Of a stretch of DNA of 64,000 nt, positions 35,457 to 49,494 are shown piece after piece (position 1 is the first letter of the stretch; each line of letters starts with the position of its first letter). This stretch comes from Panonychus citri. Taxonomy: Eukaryota; Arthropoda; Arachnida; Trombidiformes; Tetranychidae. Location: NCBI RefSeq assembly GCF_014898815.1, contig NW_026515433.1:1882501-1946500 (forward strand), read 5' to 3'. The notes beneath the pieces were generated by a model. The model saw nothing but the letters and a program-made list of their open reading frames with translations, did not search any database and was not told the DNA's origin. Position numbers and translations under genes: made by a program.

Positions 35457-36483
35457 GTTGATGAGATTTAAGTGGTAATTGTAATGGAAAAAGTGATCAA
35501 ACCAAAGAGAAAATGAAGAGAAAAAAGATGATTGGAAGAATCTGAAGACGCAGACAAAAATTACTTAAGAAATTAATTATCTCAGATTTCAACAGATGAT
35601 GAGAATGAAGATGAAGATGATGAGGTAAAAAAAAAGGTGATAAGATAAATAAGTAAGTTGATATTGTTAATCTCTAGTTGGATTGTCTTTATGAACTCTC
35701 AATGGAAAGTGGCAACTCTGATGGTGTCAAGGTGGTAAAAGGTGATGATGGTTCCCAATTGATGATGATTTGTATTAATTAACCAGTCAACTTAATTGTG
35801 ATTCCAAGTGACACTTGATCATGATGAATGTCATTTATTGTTGGTGATTAAGAGAAGAGAACAAGAAATATAAATTCATGGAGAGAAAGAGAAGCAAAAA
35901 ATGGAAGCACCGAGAAAATGGAAAAGAGAAGAAAAAATCAAATGGAAAACATGTAACAAGAGAGAGAGAAAAGGAGAGAGAGAGAGAGAGAGGAAGAGAA
36001 GGTGTTGACGATAGAGAAGAAGGAGAGAAAAAGGTAAGATCAATTAAGTTGATGAAGAAGAAGATGGTCAACTTGATAAGAGAAAAGAAAGAGAAATCAT
36101 CATCGTGTGAAGAGAAAAAAAAACATTGACAGAAAGGAAGAAGCGAAAAAAAGACAGAGCTGATGGAGAAAGAGAAACAGATGATGAGGTAAGAGAAAAC
36201 ATTTTCTCTTTCTTTGTTTCATAGATTTGTTATTGGAAAAGTTGAGGAACAATTGTTGCTAATTGTTGGTTGTATTGTGGGTGAGAATTGAGAATAAAGG
36301 ATTAACTTTAATTAATGAGAAAAAGGGCGAAAATTGAGTGAGCTCATTACAAAGAATATGTTATAATAGTTATGATTGTAATAAAAAACAAAGGCAAAGG
36401 TAATTTTCGGTTGATTGTTAATAGAAAAAAAAAATGAACCGAAGAAAAAATTTACAAATTGATTGATTAACTTTCTTGTCCTA
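35457..36483. other. Intergenic region, GA-rich
   Basis: Between the SDR start and the stop of the SIPA1L-like gene. It contains a degenerate GA-rich tract (about 35876-36120) that produces charged spurious frames on both strands. No gene seen. Confidence 0.6.
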
Positions 36484-39400
36484 CTATCGATGGAAAAAGA
36501 AATCGGTGAGAGTTTTTAATTGTAGAATAGCATTTTTACGCTCCTCTTGAAGCCTTGAGTTTTCTTTCTCCAACGACTTGACCAGTTCCGCAAGTTTCGC
36601 TTTATCTGATTGCTCCTTGACCAGATCGTATTGCAACTTTTGAACCGTTTCTTTCAACTCTTTCAGATTCTCTCCAGATGTCCCTCGTCGAGTAGGAAGG
36701 CTTGATGTTGATGATAATGATGATGATGTGTTGTTGTTGTTTGTTGTAATTGTTGTTGGGTGGTTTAAGGTTGATGAGGTTGAGGTTGTTGCTGATAGAG
36801 ATGAGGTTGGTGTTGATGAAGATGATAAATGTCCATTAGGAGTTGAGCTTACGTTGGCTTCAAATTCACGAACCCATTGTTCAAGTGCATTATCACTTTT
36901 AACGGATAAAGCATCACTGTTACTTCCGGTGCTGTTAATTGCCATTGCTTTGGTTGCTGTTTCCACTAGGGTTGGCCATTCGGTGTCAATATCTTCCTCT
37001 GAGGAAGAGGATGAGTTAAGGGTACATAACATTGGCATGGCAATGGCGTATGAGCTTAGCATAGGTGAGGGTGACATGGTTATGCTTGTTGATCCTGGTA
37101 AAGTTTGATGTTTGACTGAATTAATTGTGTTGTTATTGTTGTTGAGACTTGTTAGAAATGGTGTATTAATGGTTGATAATGATGAACCTGAAGATGAGGA
37201 TGATAAAGAGGTGCATTCGTTGGTTGTTGACTTTGGTCGTAATGGTTCTCGCTTTGAATTGGCGAAACGTGTTGATCCGGAAACAAAGGATGAAGATGAT
37301 AGATGAAGTTGGGGACTTCCCATGTTAGGATTGTGAAGATTAGTTGATGATGATGATAAAGAGGTGCATTCGTTGGTAGTTGACTTTGGTCGAAGTGGTT
37401 CTCGCTTTGTAAAACGCGTTAATCCTGAGACAAAGGATGATGATGATAAATGAAGCTGGGAACTACTACCCAGATTAGAGTAAATATTTGATGATGATAA
37501 TGAAGGAGTTAATTTGTTAATTTTGTCTGTTTCCTTTTCCGGTGAAACAGTAAGGCTTTTACTTGATTGACTTGTTCCATAAGGTGATGTTGATGGATAA
37601 TTACCAAGAGGTAAACCACCAATATTATTGTTCTTATTGGCTTGTTGATGAGCAACAGCGGCAGCAGCAGCAATCGCAGAGGCTGAAGCTCCAGTGGTAT
37701 AATGATACCGATGATGATAGAGACCATTTTTAAATTCTGAAGGTAGATGATACTTTTTTTGTTCGCTCATTATTCTGATATTTTCATAGTCTCCACCATG
37801 GTTAAGGCTACTTTGGGTGGGTGGTGGTGGTTGTAAAGGTAAATGTGAATCCCTTGATACTAAACTACTATTACTATTGATATTATTATTATTGTTATTG
37901 TTGTTATTGTTGTTGTTGTTGTTGATGGAGCTTCCTGCAGCCATGTAACTCAGATAAGGACATTTAGCAAGGTTACAGCCTCTGTAAATTAGAAGAGAGA
38001 GAGAAAAAAAAGGCGATTAGTATTTAATTTTCAAATGGAATACCGATTGAGTGAGCAGAGAAAATGAGAAATCGAAACGAAAATATCGAAGAAAAGAAAG
38101 AGGCGTTAAGGGAGAAGAAGAGAAAGAGAAGAAAGTAGATTTTTAAGAGCAATAAAAAGAACAAAAAAAAAATAATAATAATAATGACACTAAAGAGTGA
38201 AAGCTGGGAAAGAGGCCAAAATGATTATGTTGGTCATAACTGATGGATAAACCTGAGCTTGAAATAATTGTTTTTTAATTGTGTCACAACTTCACAATCA
38301 ACGGAAGTATAATTTATAACTACTATCATTGTTAACTAATATGTAGAAATAAGTAACAATAAAAAAATGTAGAGTAACGTAAAGATGAAGATGAAGATAA
38401 GAACAAGAAGAGGAAAAAAAATTGAATGAGTTGAGTTGAGTGGAAAAATAGTAAATAGTTTTTTTTTGTTTTCATCTTACCTTTTAGGTGATCCATCTGG
38501 ATTGGGATCTAAAATTGTTATTTTAACAGTTGATGATGTTTTTAGATAATCTATCATGTCATTATAATTAAGAGTGGCAGTTACAACTTCACATATTTTA
38601 ACGATGCGACAATTTGGCCTAAGGCCAGCATTCCAGGCAAAGGCAAACTTTTCAACGTCGTTTACGATTCCGTCTTGTTCAATGTGGAAGCCCAACTGAC
38701 CCTGATTGTTACGTTTGAGAATCAACTCTTTGGTTTGACAGCCATTGGTCACTGATGCCAACCGAGTTTTAATCTCACTTATCTCATCCAAATCTAATCC
38801 TTGATCTTTACAATTTAATCTGATACATTCACCTTGATGGCAGAAAATTTCAATATAATTTGAATGCGATGCATCCCAACCAATAATTGATATATTAGGA
38901 CAAGCAAATAATATTTGTTTGCTTAATTCTTCAATAATAATAAAGGTATCACAGGAAATACCAACATAACAATCAACTAATTTAGATTGTCCAAAATCGT
39001 TAACCGTTGCTTCCCAAACAATTGCTCCTCTAATAACTTGATCACCAATAAATTGCCAATCTTTTACCCGATGTGAACCTCGTCTTTTACTAGAACCAAA
39101 AATAGTTGATACCAATTTAGCGGAAGCACTATTACCACAACTAATATCATTTAAAGTTGTATTGGTGACATAATTGGTAGCCAAATCTTTTAAATAACCG
39201 TGTCGAGTTCGTTGAGCCATACTACTGAACTTTTCACTTTTATGTGCTGCATTTTCACCATTAATAATCTTTGCCAAAAGAAATTCAGTAAATTCCTTGC
39301 CTCGAACAAAAATTCCCTTATCAGGTATCGGTGGGCCAAATACAGACACTTCTTTGGATCGGGTAACAGCAATAGCATATCTGGTGACACCGGTGGTATT

Positions 39401-41026
39401 GTTTTCCCCACTACCACCAGCACCACCACCGACAACAACTTCACAAGGTTCCGGTGGTAAAACTCTAACAATAATAAAAACATGTTGAAAATGTGAACGT
39501 ATACTTCTTGGTGTAAAGGGTAGGGCACCAGGTTCCTGGAAAACAATGGTAACAATGTCATTTCCAATATGCCTTTTCCGTAATAGTTGCTGTTTATTAT
39601 TGGGCGTATAAGGTAAAAGCGTTGAAACGTGAAACATTATCTCACAATCATGATAATTGGCATAAATTGAGTAAAGTCCAGTGGTGTCCGTTTTATTATC
39701 CAAACCAGCTCGATATTTATCAAAACCATTTAACCGAACTTGTTCACCCAGGCAGGATAAAAATTCCTCAAATTGAGGACTTGAATTTTCGTTATTGTAC
39801 ATTTCTTCCTCGCTTCCTTGACCAGCTTTACAATACAAGACGCCTACTTTGTAGGTTCGAGTGATTACCTGTTCATCAAGCTTGAGTAACTGTTCATCGG
39901 CATTGGATACGCCTAAACGAAGTGTAGTTAAATTAAGTTCTGGGGCTATGTACTCAAGAACTTCTTTCGCATGATGATTATTGTGATTAGTGTGTCTTGA
40001 AGATGCTAAAGCTGGAATGTAATCCTCATACACGGTCCCTCGAAGGACAGAAAGTTGACTTGTACGAATAATTATTCGATATTGGTGTTTTATCCGATTG
40101 TTTTGAACAGAGGATGAAGATGAAGATGATGAAGATGATGATGATGAGGAAATTGATGATGAATTTGTTGTTGTTGTTGAGGATGATATTGTTGTTGATG
40201 AATTTGATGAGGATGATGAGTTTGAAGATGCGCTTGATGAAGTTGTTACAGATAAATTAATTGAACCATTTGTTTGACCATTGGTGATACTATTACCATT
40301 AATATTATTATTATTATTGTTGTTATTGTTGTTGACAATGATGGTGGTACTTGTACCATTACCCGAGTAAAGGCCATTGCCATTAACATTGGTGGTGTTG
40401 GTATTATTGTTAATAAAATTATTAATGGAGGGCTTTGGACTGTTGACTCTCTCTTTCCTGATGCTGATAGCAATAGGACCAAGATTATCATCAATGCCAA
40501 ACCAGTTTTGATGCTCTAAACCGTAGAAATGTATCCGGTAGTAGGATGCACCTATATCACAATTTTCAATTATAAAACATTTACTTTTCTCTGCACCGTT
40601 GTTGATTGTTGTTGTTGTTGTTGTTGGAGTAGTGAGCATCATCTTTTGATAAGGGCAAATATTGTATCTCCATCGATCTGAACAATCTTCCAGAATGGAA
40701 AGACCAGAGGCCATGGACGGACAGTGAATGATAAGAGAATCATCGGTCTGAACTTGACTTTGAGAGGCGGTTAAACGATTTAAAATGACGGATACTTCTT
40801 TCTCAGTACCAATTTCATTTCGAAAACAGGGACAACTCATAACAAGGGAATTTGATTTCCCATCTCCTTGATCGACACAAGTATTTTTACTTGCCGCTGA
40901 GGCACCAGTAATTGTATTCTTTTGAGAAACCACCACCGGACTGTGTAGGTTGGCAGTAATACTTTGAACATCATAATGAGCAACAGCTTTACGCTTTATT
41001 TTGTAAGTTAAATTTGGTTTTTGCAT
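36484..41026 (-). CDS. SIPA1-like RapGAP/PDZ protein, 1347 aa
   Basis: Exons 38481-41026 and 36484-37981 join AG|A across a GT/AG intron; 4044 bases give 1348 codons. The start is the ATG at 41024-41026. The RapGAP domain begins about residue 394 (VGVLYCKAGQGSEEEMYNNE), with the catalytic Asn-thumb block RKRHIGNDIVTIVFQE (about 488) and SIRSHFQHVFIIVR. A PDZ domain (about 767-845, LILKRNNQGQLGFHIEQDG) follows, and a C-terminal coiled coil/leucine zipper (last 60 residues). This order is specific to the SIPA1/SIPA1L family, which inactivates Rap GTPases at junctions and synapses. Poly-Asn, poly-Ser and poly-Thr tracts (coded near 40090-40440 and 37870-37925) interrupt the conserved parts. Additional 5' coding exons cannot be excluded. 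Confidence 0.9.
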
Positions 41027-44000
41027 GGCCAAGAAATATTAACACAAAACTAATTGAAAGAAAGAAATAAAAAATATCATCAGTTTAGTCTTTAGTAACA
41101 AAAGTAAAGTTTACGTTGAAAATGTACGAAAAAAAAATCACAAAGAGAAATAAACACACACACACACATTTACGAGTAAGGATACAAGATGAATTTGTGA
41201 GAAGATTAGAAGTAGTAATTTACTAGTTTCTGTCTTTCTTTCTCTCAATGAATCAAAATCTGCCACTCAGAAAAAAGGGTTTGTTTTTTAACCACACAAA
41301 AATCACTATTCTTTTTTATCCAACAAATACTCATTCAAATAAGAAATCAACTACGACTTCTAGCCACATACACACACTCTAAAACTACATACATTTTAGT
41401 TTATGTTTTAAAGGCTTTGGTGGTATTTCCAAAAATTGTTAATCCAGGATGAAGATGAATGATGAACAATGAGAATAGATTGTTGGTACTCCAAAATGAT
41501 GGTGTACACAACACACGAAACAGAAGAACACGGATAATAATACACAAGAGAAGAAGAAGATGAGATTTAGTGTAAGAAGGCGAAGATGATGAAGAAGAAG
41601 AGAAAAAAAAAGATGAGACAAGGTGAAGGTGATAGAGAAAAAAGAAGAGAGAAAATAAAATTTATATACAAAAACAGGAGAGAGAAAATGAATACAAAGC
41701 TTAGATGGAGAGAGAAATAGAGAAATAGAGTTAAATTGACACAAGTGTTAGAAAATAAGAAGAAACAATGTAATAATTTGTTAAACTAGGAAGAAGAAAG
41801 AAAATAAAGTAAAATAAAAAATTAAATTAAATCAAAAAATTAAGAAATAAAAACATTTCAATTCATTTCTCTTTCCAATTTCATTCAATAAAAATACAAA
41901 CAATAAAACCAAAAAAAAGTTTCTTTTCCTCACTAGAGGGCGAAACCATCGACGAAGCATTTTTATTGGCTGAGAAGAGGAATAAGATAAGTGTGACAAA
42001 TAGCTAAATAGTAAAATTATCATGAAAAGTTGAAAGAATTAAAATTAATTATTACAAATCGTAGCAAGAAAAAGTTAATCATTAAAACTACAATTGAATG
42101 AAATGAGATCAGAAACTTTTTTAGCGAAAAAAACTAGTTTTCTATTTTGCATGAACGACAAGAAGAGGAAAATTATAATTAAGATCAAAATTGTAATAAT
42201 AATTAAAGTGTAACATTGAAATTAGGAAGAAATTAAAGTTTTAATTGATTAATTGAAAGAGTTTAGAATCAACTGATGAAAGAATTTTGTTTTTTCTTCT
42301 TCTCAGAAATAAATGTAAGTATAAATTGTTTTAAAAAAGAGAACGAAGTGAAATTCTGATAGAAATGAACAATTATAATCATTTAAGTGAGAAGAGAAAC
42401 AATTAAGTGAAAAGAAAATAATTTTCCAATTCAATTTAATGAAGAAGAAGTAAAAAAAAATCATGTCAAATGAAAAAAAGAAAAACAATTTTCATCATCA
42501 TCATAATCTGACCCTGATTTAGATTGATTGAAACCGTTGATCATTATTGAAAGAAAGAGATAAATTAACAATCTGGTGAATTGCAATTTAACTGGTTTAC
42601 CAAAATAATAAAGTGTTAATTGTAACCATTAACACCTTACAAAATGCAAGGTTAATTGTGATGTGTATACGAAGCGTGTTAGATAATTTGATTAAACGAA
42701 TACAATAAATGGAACCAGAAAAAAAGGTGATTACATTGATTAGTAACAAATGTGAATCGTAGAGAGAGAGAGAGAGAATCAGAAAAAAATTAACTTCCGT
42801 TTGTTTGGTGTAACCAGAAAGAAGAGAAATTAAAAGATGGCGGTTGTTTGATTATCATTTTTTTCTAGTTAATTTTGTTGTTGTTGCTTCTTCATCATTA
42901 TCATCGTCATTCTTTTCTCTCCTCCTTTTCCTTTCTTTCCCACACTTTTGCCTTTCTCTTCCTCTCATCATCAGCAAAGACACACACCAACACCAACATC
43001 AACATCAACATGATCATCAACAACACCAACACCATTTTGTTGCAAATTCATTCATTAAAAACATTTGCTACTTTTTTTCTTCTATTCTCTTTTTCTCTCC
43101 TTCAATCTTTTCCTTTCTAATAATCAATTCTCTCATGCCAATACATCACCACTAATCAACAATGGAAAATATCAATTTACATGTATATTAATCACCATCA
43201 CCAGTTAATAGAATACAATTTAAAAAGATAGAACAACGAAAAAAAAAGAAGAGAAAACAAATTGACCAAATCTACTTACAAGTGTAAATATAATTGTTGT
43301 TGTTATACTAATTCGTTGTTGTTTCCTTTTCTGGTAAACCAAATAGTAACATCCATGTGTCAATAGTTTGAGAGAGAGAGAGAGAGAACAAATTGAAGAC
43401 AATCAATTGTATCCACTGATTAAGTATCCAAGTTGACAATTTAAAAGAAGAAAACAATTTACAATAATTTAAAACGCGTCGAAATAAAAACAATTACAAT
43501 TAAATTTTCATTAGAAAACAACAAACATACACAAGAAGAAAAGAAAACATTATGATGAGAGAAAAAAGAAAAAGAAAAGAAAAGGTGAAAGGAGAAGAAG
43601 AAAAAAGAAAGAAAGAGAAAAAAGAGAAAAGCGAAAGAGAGAAAACAAATTCTACTGGACACAATAGGTAATTAACCTTTTGCTGGATTGTAATTAAGTC
43701 TTAATTTTTTGTTCCTCTTTTTTGGAGAAGTTCAAATGCCTTTGATTAACTTGTTTTCTATTCTTTAGTTAATATTCGTCAACATAATTACAACTAATTT
43801 CGTAACAATTGTCATCTTATTAATTCTCTAGGTGAGTACAAGTCTTAATCTCTCTGTTTATCTTTGGAAAAGATAACATTGATTTTTAGAATGATTAACT
43901 GGTCATTTTGTTTCTTCTTCTTCACTTGTTAATCCTCCATCTCTTTTGTTTCTTGTTTATCTTCATCATCTTCCTTTCTCTTTCTCTCTCTCTCCTTCAT

Positions 44001-46160
44001 CTGCTTCATTATCTTCTCCCGCTTTTTTAACTTGCGTAACCTTTACATGTATTAAGAAGATGATGTTTCTTTATTTAGCTTTTTTCGCTTTCTCTTGTTT
44101 TCTCTTTCTTCCTCCTTCTTTTTCTCTTTCCATTTTCTTTCTTTCTTTCTCTCTCTAATCGTCTTTCTTTCTTTTTCTTTTTCTACAGAGTGTACAGAAT
44201 AAAGGCCAACCCCCGTTTAATGCGCCATTGACTTGAAAGAGTTTTCATCATGTGGATATTGGGATACTTTGTATGGAGACTCTTCCTTTCGCCACCCACC
44301 CTCAAGAAAAACTCTCTCTCTCTCTGTTTATCTAATTCTCCTTCTCAAACCAGTTTACCTGATGAATCTAAATCATAGATCAACATCTCTCTCTCTCTCT
44401 AGATTAAATTGCGTTTTTATCCAATATTCAAATAGATTCAATTGCTACGCGATTAATTCTGATGCTTCCATCTATTGAATCACAAGGAAAATCCTATAAA
44501 AACGATCATCTGTTGATTCTTATCTCCATTTACGTCAATTTATTTCTCTCATCGAAAAGGTAAGTAGCTGTTGACAATTTAAATTCTAATTGTTTATCTT
44601 ATTTTATTTATTTCGTCTAATTTGCTGTCTCTACTTTTCGTACGTTAATCTCACTATGAAAGTCTAAAAATACAATTATCATGATAACTCACATATTACA
44701 TGGTTGATGAAATTCATCTGTGTTTATTGAGTCATGATGATTAACGTAAATGAAACATATCAATATTTAATTATAATTTGTAATCATTTTCATTGATATT
44801 AACTCAATTGAATAATGAATGACAATTCAATCAGTAATATCATCCTCATATTGTTGATATAATTACAACTCAGATTATTGTTTATCTTACTACTAATTAC
44901 ATTGTTTTTATTAATTAATCTTTTTTTATCTCTCTTTTATTCCCTAGATAGATTTCTGGTAATTCCATTGATAACAATTAACTGGGGAATCGATGATATT
45001 TCTGTAACCGATAATCTCTACGGTGGATTGATAAGGATTTACAATTGTTTAAGCCTTGATTGGTGTTAATTGTTACTTTACTTGTCTTTGCATTGGTAAC
45101 TGGTTCAGTTAAATTAGCCAAATAATTTATTAATTATCTTAAATTCTATTTTTAGAATCATGTTAACTCTCTCACTCTTTCTATGTCGTTTGAAATCTTC
45201 ACATAGCTCACTTATCTTATGTTTCTCCATTTTTCTTCATTAAGTGAATCTAATGGTTTATAATTAGAGGATTATTGAAGCTTGTGAGAGGAGAAAAATT
45301 CAAATCACCTTCATCAGGATGGAAGAAAAAGTTTCAACTTGAGGGAGGAAGAAGGTTAATCAAGCCTTATTTTCCCTTCTATTCTATTCTAAATCATCTT
45401 CTTTTGTCTTCTTCTTCATCCAAATTCTAATGAATATCTTTTCTTTCAAAGGAATGCTGATAATTATAATTCATAATAATTAACATCATCTAACTTCACA
45501 CTGGAACTAAGAATGTAAATAATCAAAGTGTAAATTGAACATCAACAAAAACTGGAAAAGGAAAAGGAAACCAAGCGTTTTATTGATGAATGAATAATGA
45601 CAACAAATGAACATGTTAAAAAAAAGGAACTACTGTCAACAACACCCATGAGAATTACTATAAATTATGGTAACAATTGATCAATTGTTCAATAATTGTT
45701 AGTCTGTGATACCAATTAAAGACTCTGAAAGTATTGAGAGAAAAGGAAAGCTGAAATTGCGCAAAAACAACAAAATTGATCAAAACTCACCGTAAATGTG
45801 GAAATGACGATCATGATTAAAAAAAGAGAGATGATCAAAAGGTAGAGTTAACAGAATGATCGATCAGAATTGACTATTAATTGAATTTCTATCGATATAA
45901 TTGATTGAAGAAAAAAAAATCAAGCTAATTAACACCAATGACCATAAATTTAAAGCTAAACCAATAAACTGTTATGGTTTCTTTTATTGACCATAAATTT
46001 CATTTATTTGAAACTGTTACCATTAAATCAAAGGATTATTATACTTTTCAATTGTGATTGATTGGGTATATTAGATTGCAACTAATCATTTAGATGAAAA
46101 AAAACAATATAACGATATTAATCTTAATGATTGTTGGATAATCAATCGTATGATATTAGA
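41027..46160. other. Intergenic region with purine/pyrimidine-rich tracts
   Basis: About 5 kb without a supported gene. The part next to 41027 should contain the SIPA1L-like 5' untranslated region. Long CT-rich and GA-rich tracts (42840-43130, 43540-43640, 43930-44190) give low-complexity open frames without domain content. One promoter-like spot is listed separately. Confidence 0.5.
44495..44560 (+). promoter_or_regulatory. Possible TATA promoter with non-coding first exon
   Basis: TATAAAA at 44495-44501 is followed about 60 bases later by CGAAAAG|GTAAGTAG, a very good splice donor at 44559/44560. Together they look like a short transcribed leader exon on the plus strand. I found no downstream coding exon on this strand before 53.9 kb, so the target is unknown and the match may be chance. 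Confidence 0.2.
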
Positions 46161-46990
46161 TTAGATTTTAGAAAATGATTGATCCAAGTCTGCGATTAAG
46201 TCTTTAACTGATTCAATTCCAACGGAAACTCGAACCAATGAATCGCTGATTCCAAGGTGTTTCCTTTGCTCCTCAGGAACTGAAGTGTGAGTCATAAGAG
46301 AGGGAATCTCAATGAGCGATTCGATGCCACCTAAACTTTCAGCTAAGGTGAAAATTTTAAGGTTAGCGACAAATTCTGAGGCCTCTTTTTTTCCACCTTT
46401 GATCTCGAATGAAATCATTCCACTTGATCCTGAACATTGTTTCTTGTGAAGTTCGTGCTGTGGATGACTGACAAGTCCAGGGTGGTAAACTTTAACCACT
46501 TTCGGGTGCGATTCAAGATATTTAGCGATTTCCAGGCCATTTTTCTGGTGACATTCCATTCGAACTCCTAAAGTTTTTACTCCTCGATTAACAAGGAAAC
46601 AATCAAATGGTGAAGGAACATCACCCAAAGCTAGAGAGGAGGGAAAGGAAATCAGATAATAAAAGAGATTCAATTTAATCCAAAGAGTAATAAGCTATTA
46701 CTCTTTGATTTAATGAGATAATCAACTGACAATCTAATCATCAAGCAAACAATTAATCGTCAGATGTGTTACTGGTTAAGGATTTGTGACCCTTGGTCTT
46801 GGTAACAACCTTCAGAAATTAAATTGGAGTCTCAAGATTTGAATTGATTACCATTTTGGAAGAATCTTAATTGCTCAGCAAGATCTGATCGATTTGTCAT
46901 GATGGCTCCCATGATAACATCAGAATGTCCGTTGATATATTTACTCATAGAGTGAAGAACAATGTCAGCACCTAAATCAAGCGACTTTTG
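46161..46990 (-). pseudogene. Cystathionine gamma-lyase, C-terminal half only
   Basis: Two exons, about 46852-46990 and 46161-46630, join G|CT in frame. They match the second half of cystathionine gamma-lyase, the PLP enzyme that cleaves cystathionine to cysteine: LDLGADIVLHSMSKYINGHSDVIMG (with the PLP lysine in SMSKY), PSPFDCFLVNRGVKTL, HPGLVSHPQHELHKKQCSG, FTLAESLGGIESL, LVRVSVGIE. About the first 190 residues of the usual 400 are missing. The 580 bp up to the next gene's stop (47572) show no further match. The left edge of the first exon is uncertain: the frame stays open past 46990 but stops resembling the family. It is either a truncated copy or a gene whose 5' half was lost or misassembled. 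The retained part shows no stops. Confidence 0.75.
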
Positions 46991-47571
46991 GATTATCGAT
47001 ATAATTGATTCTTCCGTGATTAACTTTCGAACCCATATTCACAAGTTACATTTGCATCAATCTAATTATAAAATTCGAGTCAATCAGCATGAAATTGAAT
47101 CTTTTTTTTCTCATGGCTCGAATTGATCTTATTCATTTTCTCAATCTCAAGTGATTGGATACTAATCAATTCACCTCAATTGATTAACAGATTGAAATGT
47201 TAGTAGAGTTTTTATTAATTTTGTTCAAATAAAATGATCAAACATTTGGTTATCGTGGTGAAACTTAAAGATAATTAAGGTAATGACATTAATAGAATCG
47301 AATTGCTATCAAATTGATCTTAATGTCTTTCACCTCCAGTGGATGATAAAAAGTGGGTTTACTAACCCTGAACATTAAAAAACGATGGTGAATACGAAGA
47401 TAGTGAATATGGAGTAAGATATGTGATAGGAAGCTGAAAATTGTTCAACTTAATTGGAATATCATATGGAATGAGTTCTATTAGATTAAGTATTACAATT
47501 AGAATCACTTAAAAATTGTATAGCAACAAGATGAGAATGACTGAAGCCAAACTGGAAGTTCCATGGTTCCA

Positions 47572-48634
47572 TCAACAATCATCATCATCGTCAGAATCTT
47601 GATTGGCATCACGATTTTGTTTCTTCTTCATCAATTCTGGTACCAAAGTTTTATCAGGTAAGAATCCATGTTCGATGAGAAAAGATTCTACATCAGAGGC
47701 ATAAAAATCTTCACCAAATTCATCAGTGAGACGAACAAAATTTCCAACTAGATTTCCGTTCTTATAAATCAATAAGGCAGGAACTCCTTGTTTCTTGAAA
47801 CGTTCACTCATTCCGGCTGATCGGGCATCGAGGGCACAGAATTTGATAAATGGATATTTGGATGCTAAACACTGGAGGCAACCATTCATAGCTACACATC
47901 CTTCATTAGATTCATTGGCAATGTGACAAATTACAAGAACATCTTTGGCTTCCTTTTCAATGGCTTCGAGAAAATCTTCACCTTTGGTCAATCTGATTAG
48001 TTTTCCAGACTTTCGAACGGATCGATTAGCTTCAACTTCCTCCATCATTTCGGACATTCGCTTTTTCATATATTCATTGAGAAAAGGATCAGAATCATCG
48101 GTCATCAGCTTATCCAATTCATCTTGGACAATCTCTTGTTGTTTCTTTTCTTCCAATTCTTCATTGTAGGTTTTACAAGACATTGACAATTTCTCCATTA
48201 ACTTTAATTTACTCAATTCTTCTGAACGTTTTCTCTCTTGTTTCAACTCTTGATATCTCTTGAAGTCATTGAGAACTCCTTTTGGTCCAGTCTGAGTTGA
48301 AAAAGAATAGAAGAAAAAAAAATTCCAAAACACATTGGAAAATTTTCCATAAATAACAGTTAGATTATTGTTCATGGATACAAAGAGTAATCAACATTGA
48401 GCTTTGTAGGTTAATAAACCTCAGAATCATGTTGATACTTACATTGGTTGAATAAGGCTCAGTAGGTGAGAGAGGTGATTGAATTTGATTAGCATATCCC
48501 ATGGAACGTGATTGTCCCCCACTGGCTCCAAATATTCCAGATCGTCGATCATCATTATCATCTCTTTCATCATCATCACTATCACAGTAATAATGTTTCT
48601 TTTCACCCAACAATTTATCATCTAAAGTTCCCAT
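47572..48634 (-). CDS. PDCL: Phosducin-like protein (PDCL/PhLP1 type), 303 aa
   Basis: Exons 48443-48634 (ATG 48632-48634) and 47572-48291, GT/AG intron, 304 codons in phase. The start MGTLDDKLLGEKKHYYCDSDDDE and the block TGPKGVLNDFKRYQELK are diagnostic of phosducin-like protein 1. The C-terminal half is the thioredoxin-like domain (MNGCLQCLASKYPFIKFC, VPALLIYKNGNLVGNFVRLTDEFGEDFY). The tail is acidic (DQDSDDDDDC). Family role: a cytosolic co-chaperone that works with the CCT chaperonin to assemble G-beta/gamma. Length equals the human protein within a few residues. Confidence 0.95.
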
Positions 48635-49494
48635 GATTTAGATGATCAAATACAATCGACACACAGATACAGCGTAAAGACCAAGAGTAATTGCAGAAAA
48701 AGGCCAAGGTAACAACAGATGAGAATATCTATTGAAATCAACAACTGATTTCACCGATTTCGATCAAATGAAAGAATCAAAATACGAATGAGAGAGAAAA
48801 AAGAAAGAGATAAAAACAGTAATGATGAAGACACGAAAATAGAAAAGAGATTCAATGGAAGGCGAAGATCAAGAGAAAAAGAGATGATGATCAGAGATCG
48901 AGACACTCCCAAAGAGAGAGGGAGAAAGAGAGACAACAATTAAAATGAGGAATAAATAGAAAAGAAATCAATTAATCAACAATTAAGACACAATAACATT
49001 CCAGTTAAATGTTAGTGTTTCATTTTCGTTTTCGTTTATCTCGCGAGGGGGAGACACTTTCGAGGAAATTAAATTAAAAGTAATTTGGATTTTTATCAAT
49101 CGAATCACAATTAACACGAATAATTAATGGGGACGGTTGATTGATTTATTGAGAAAATTGCGTCTTTATTAAGATCTTAAGTCATTTCGATTGTGTATCA
49201 AATGAGAGTCTGGTTGGATTTTCGAACTGAATTTTAACAATAAAGCCTTTGGTTCTTTATGATCGAAAATTAAATAATTGTGATTGTTACAATTTGAGAG
49301 AAGAAAAATTTGTTAATTTGAGCCAAAATAAGATTGAATGATGCTTTTGAGAGAGAGGGAGGGGAGGGAGAGAAAATTAAGATTAACATGGTTGATGAAT
49401 TTTAAATGTGTATGATATTTTCACTGATGATGGATAATTTAAATTTTCTTTGATTAATTGTAATCAAAAATTTGTTGTTGGTTAATTAATATTC
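48635..49494. other. Intergenic region between PDCL and ATG9
   Basis: No gene seen. GA-rich patches occur at about 48780-48940 and 49350-49375. It contains the PDCL 5' side and the ATG9 3' side. Confidence 0.6.

Noticed and set aside
42844..43155. Ser/Phe/Leu-rich plus-strand frames, including an NI/HQ repeat
   Set aside because: They come from CT-rich and CAACAC simple sequence; two overlapping frames are equally open and neither has a domain.
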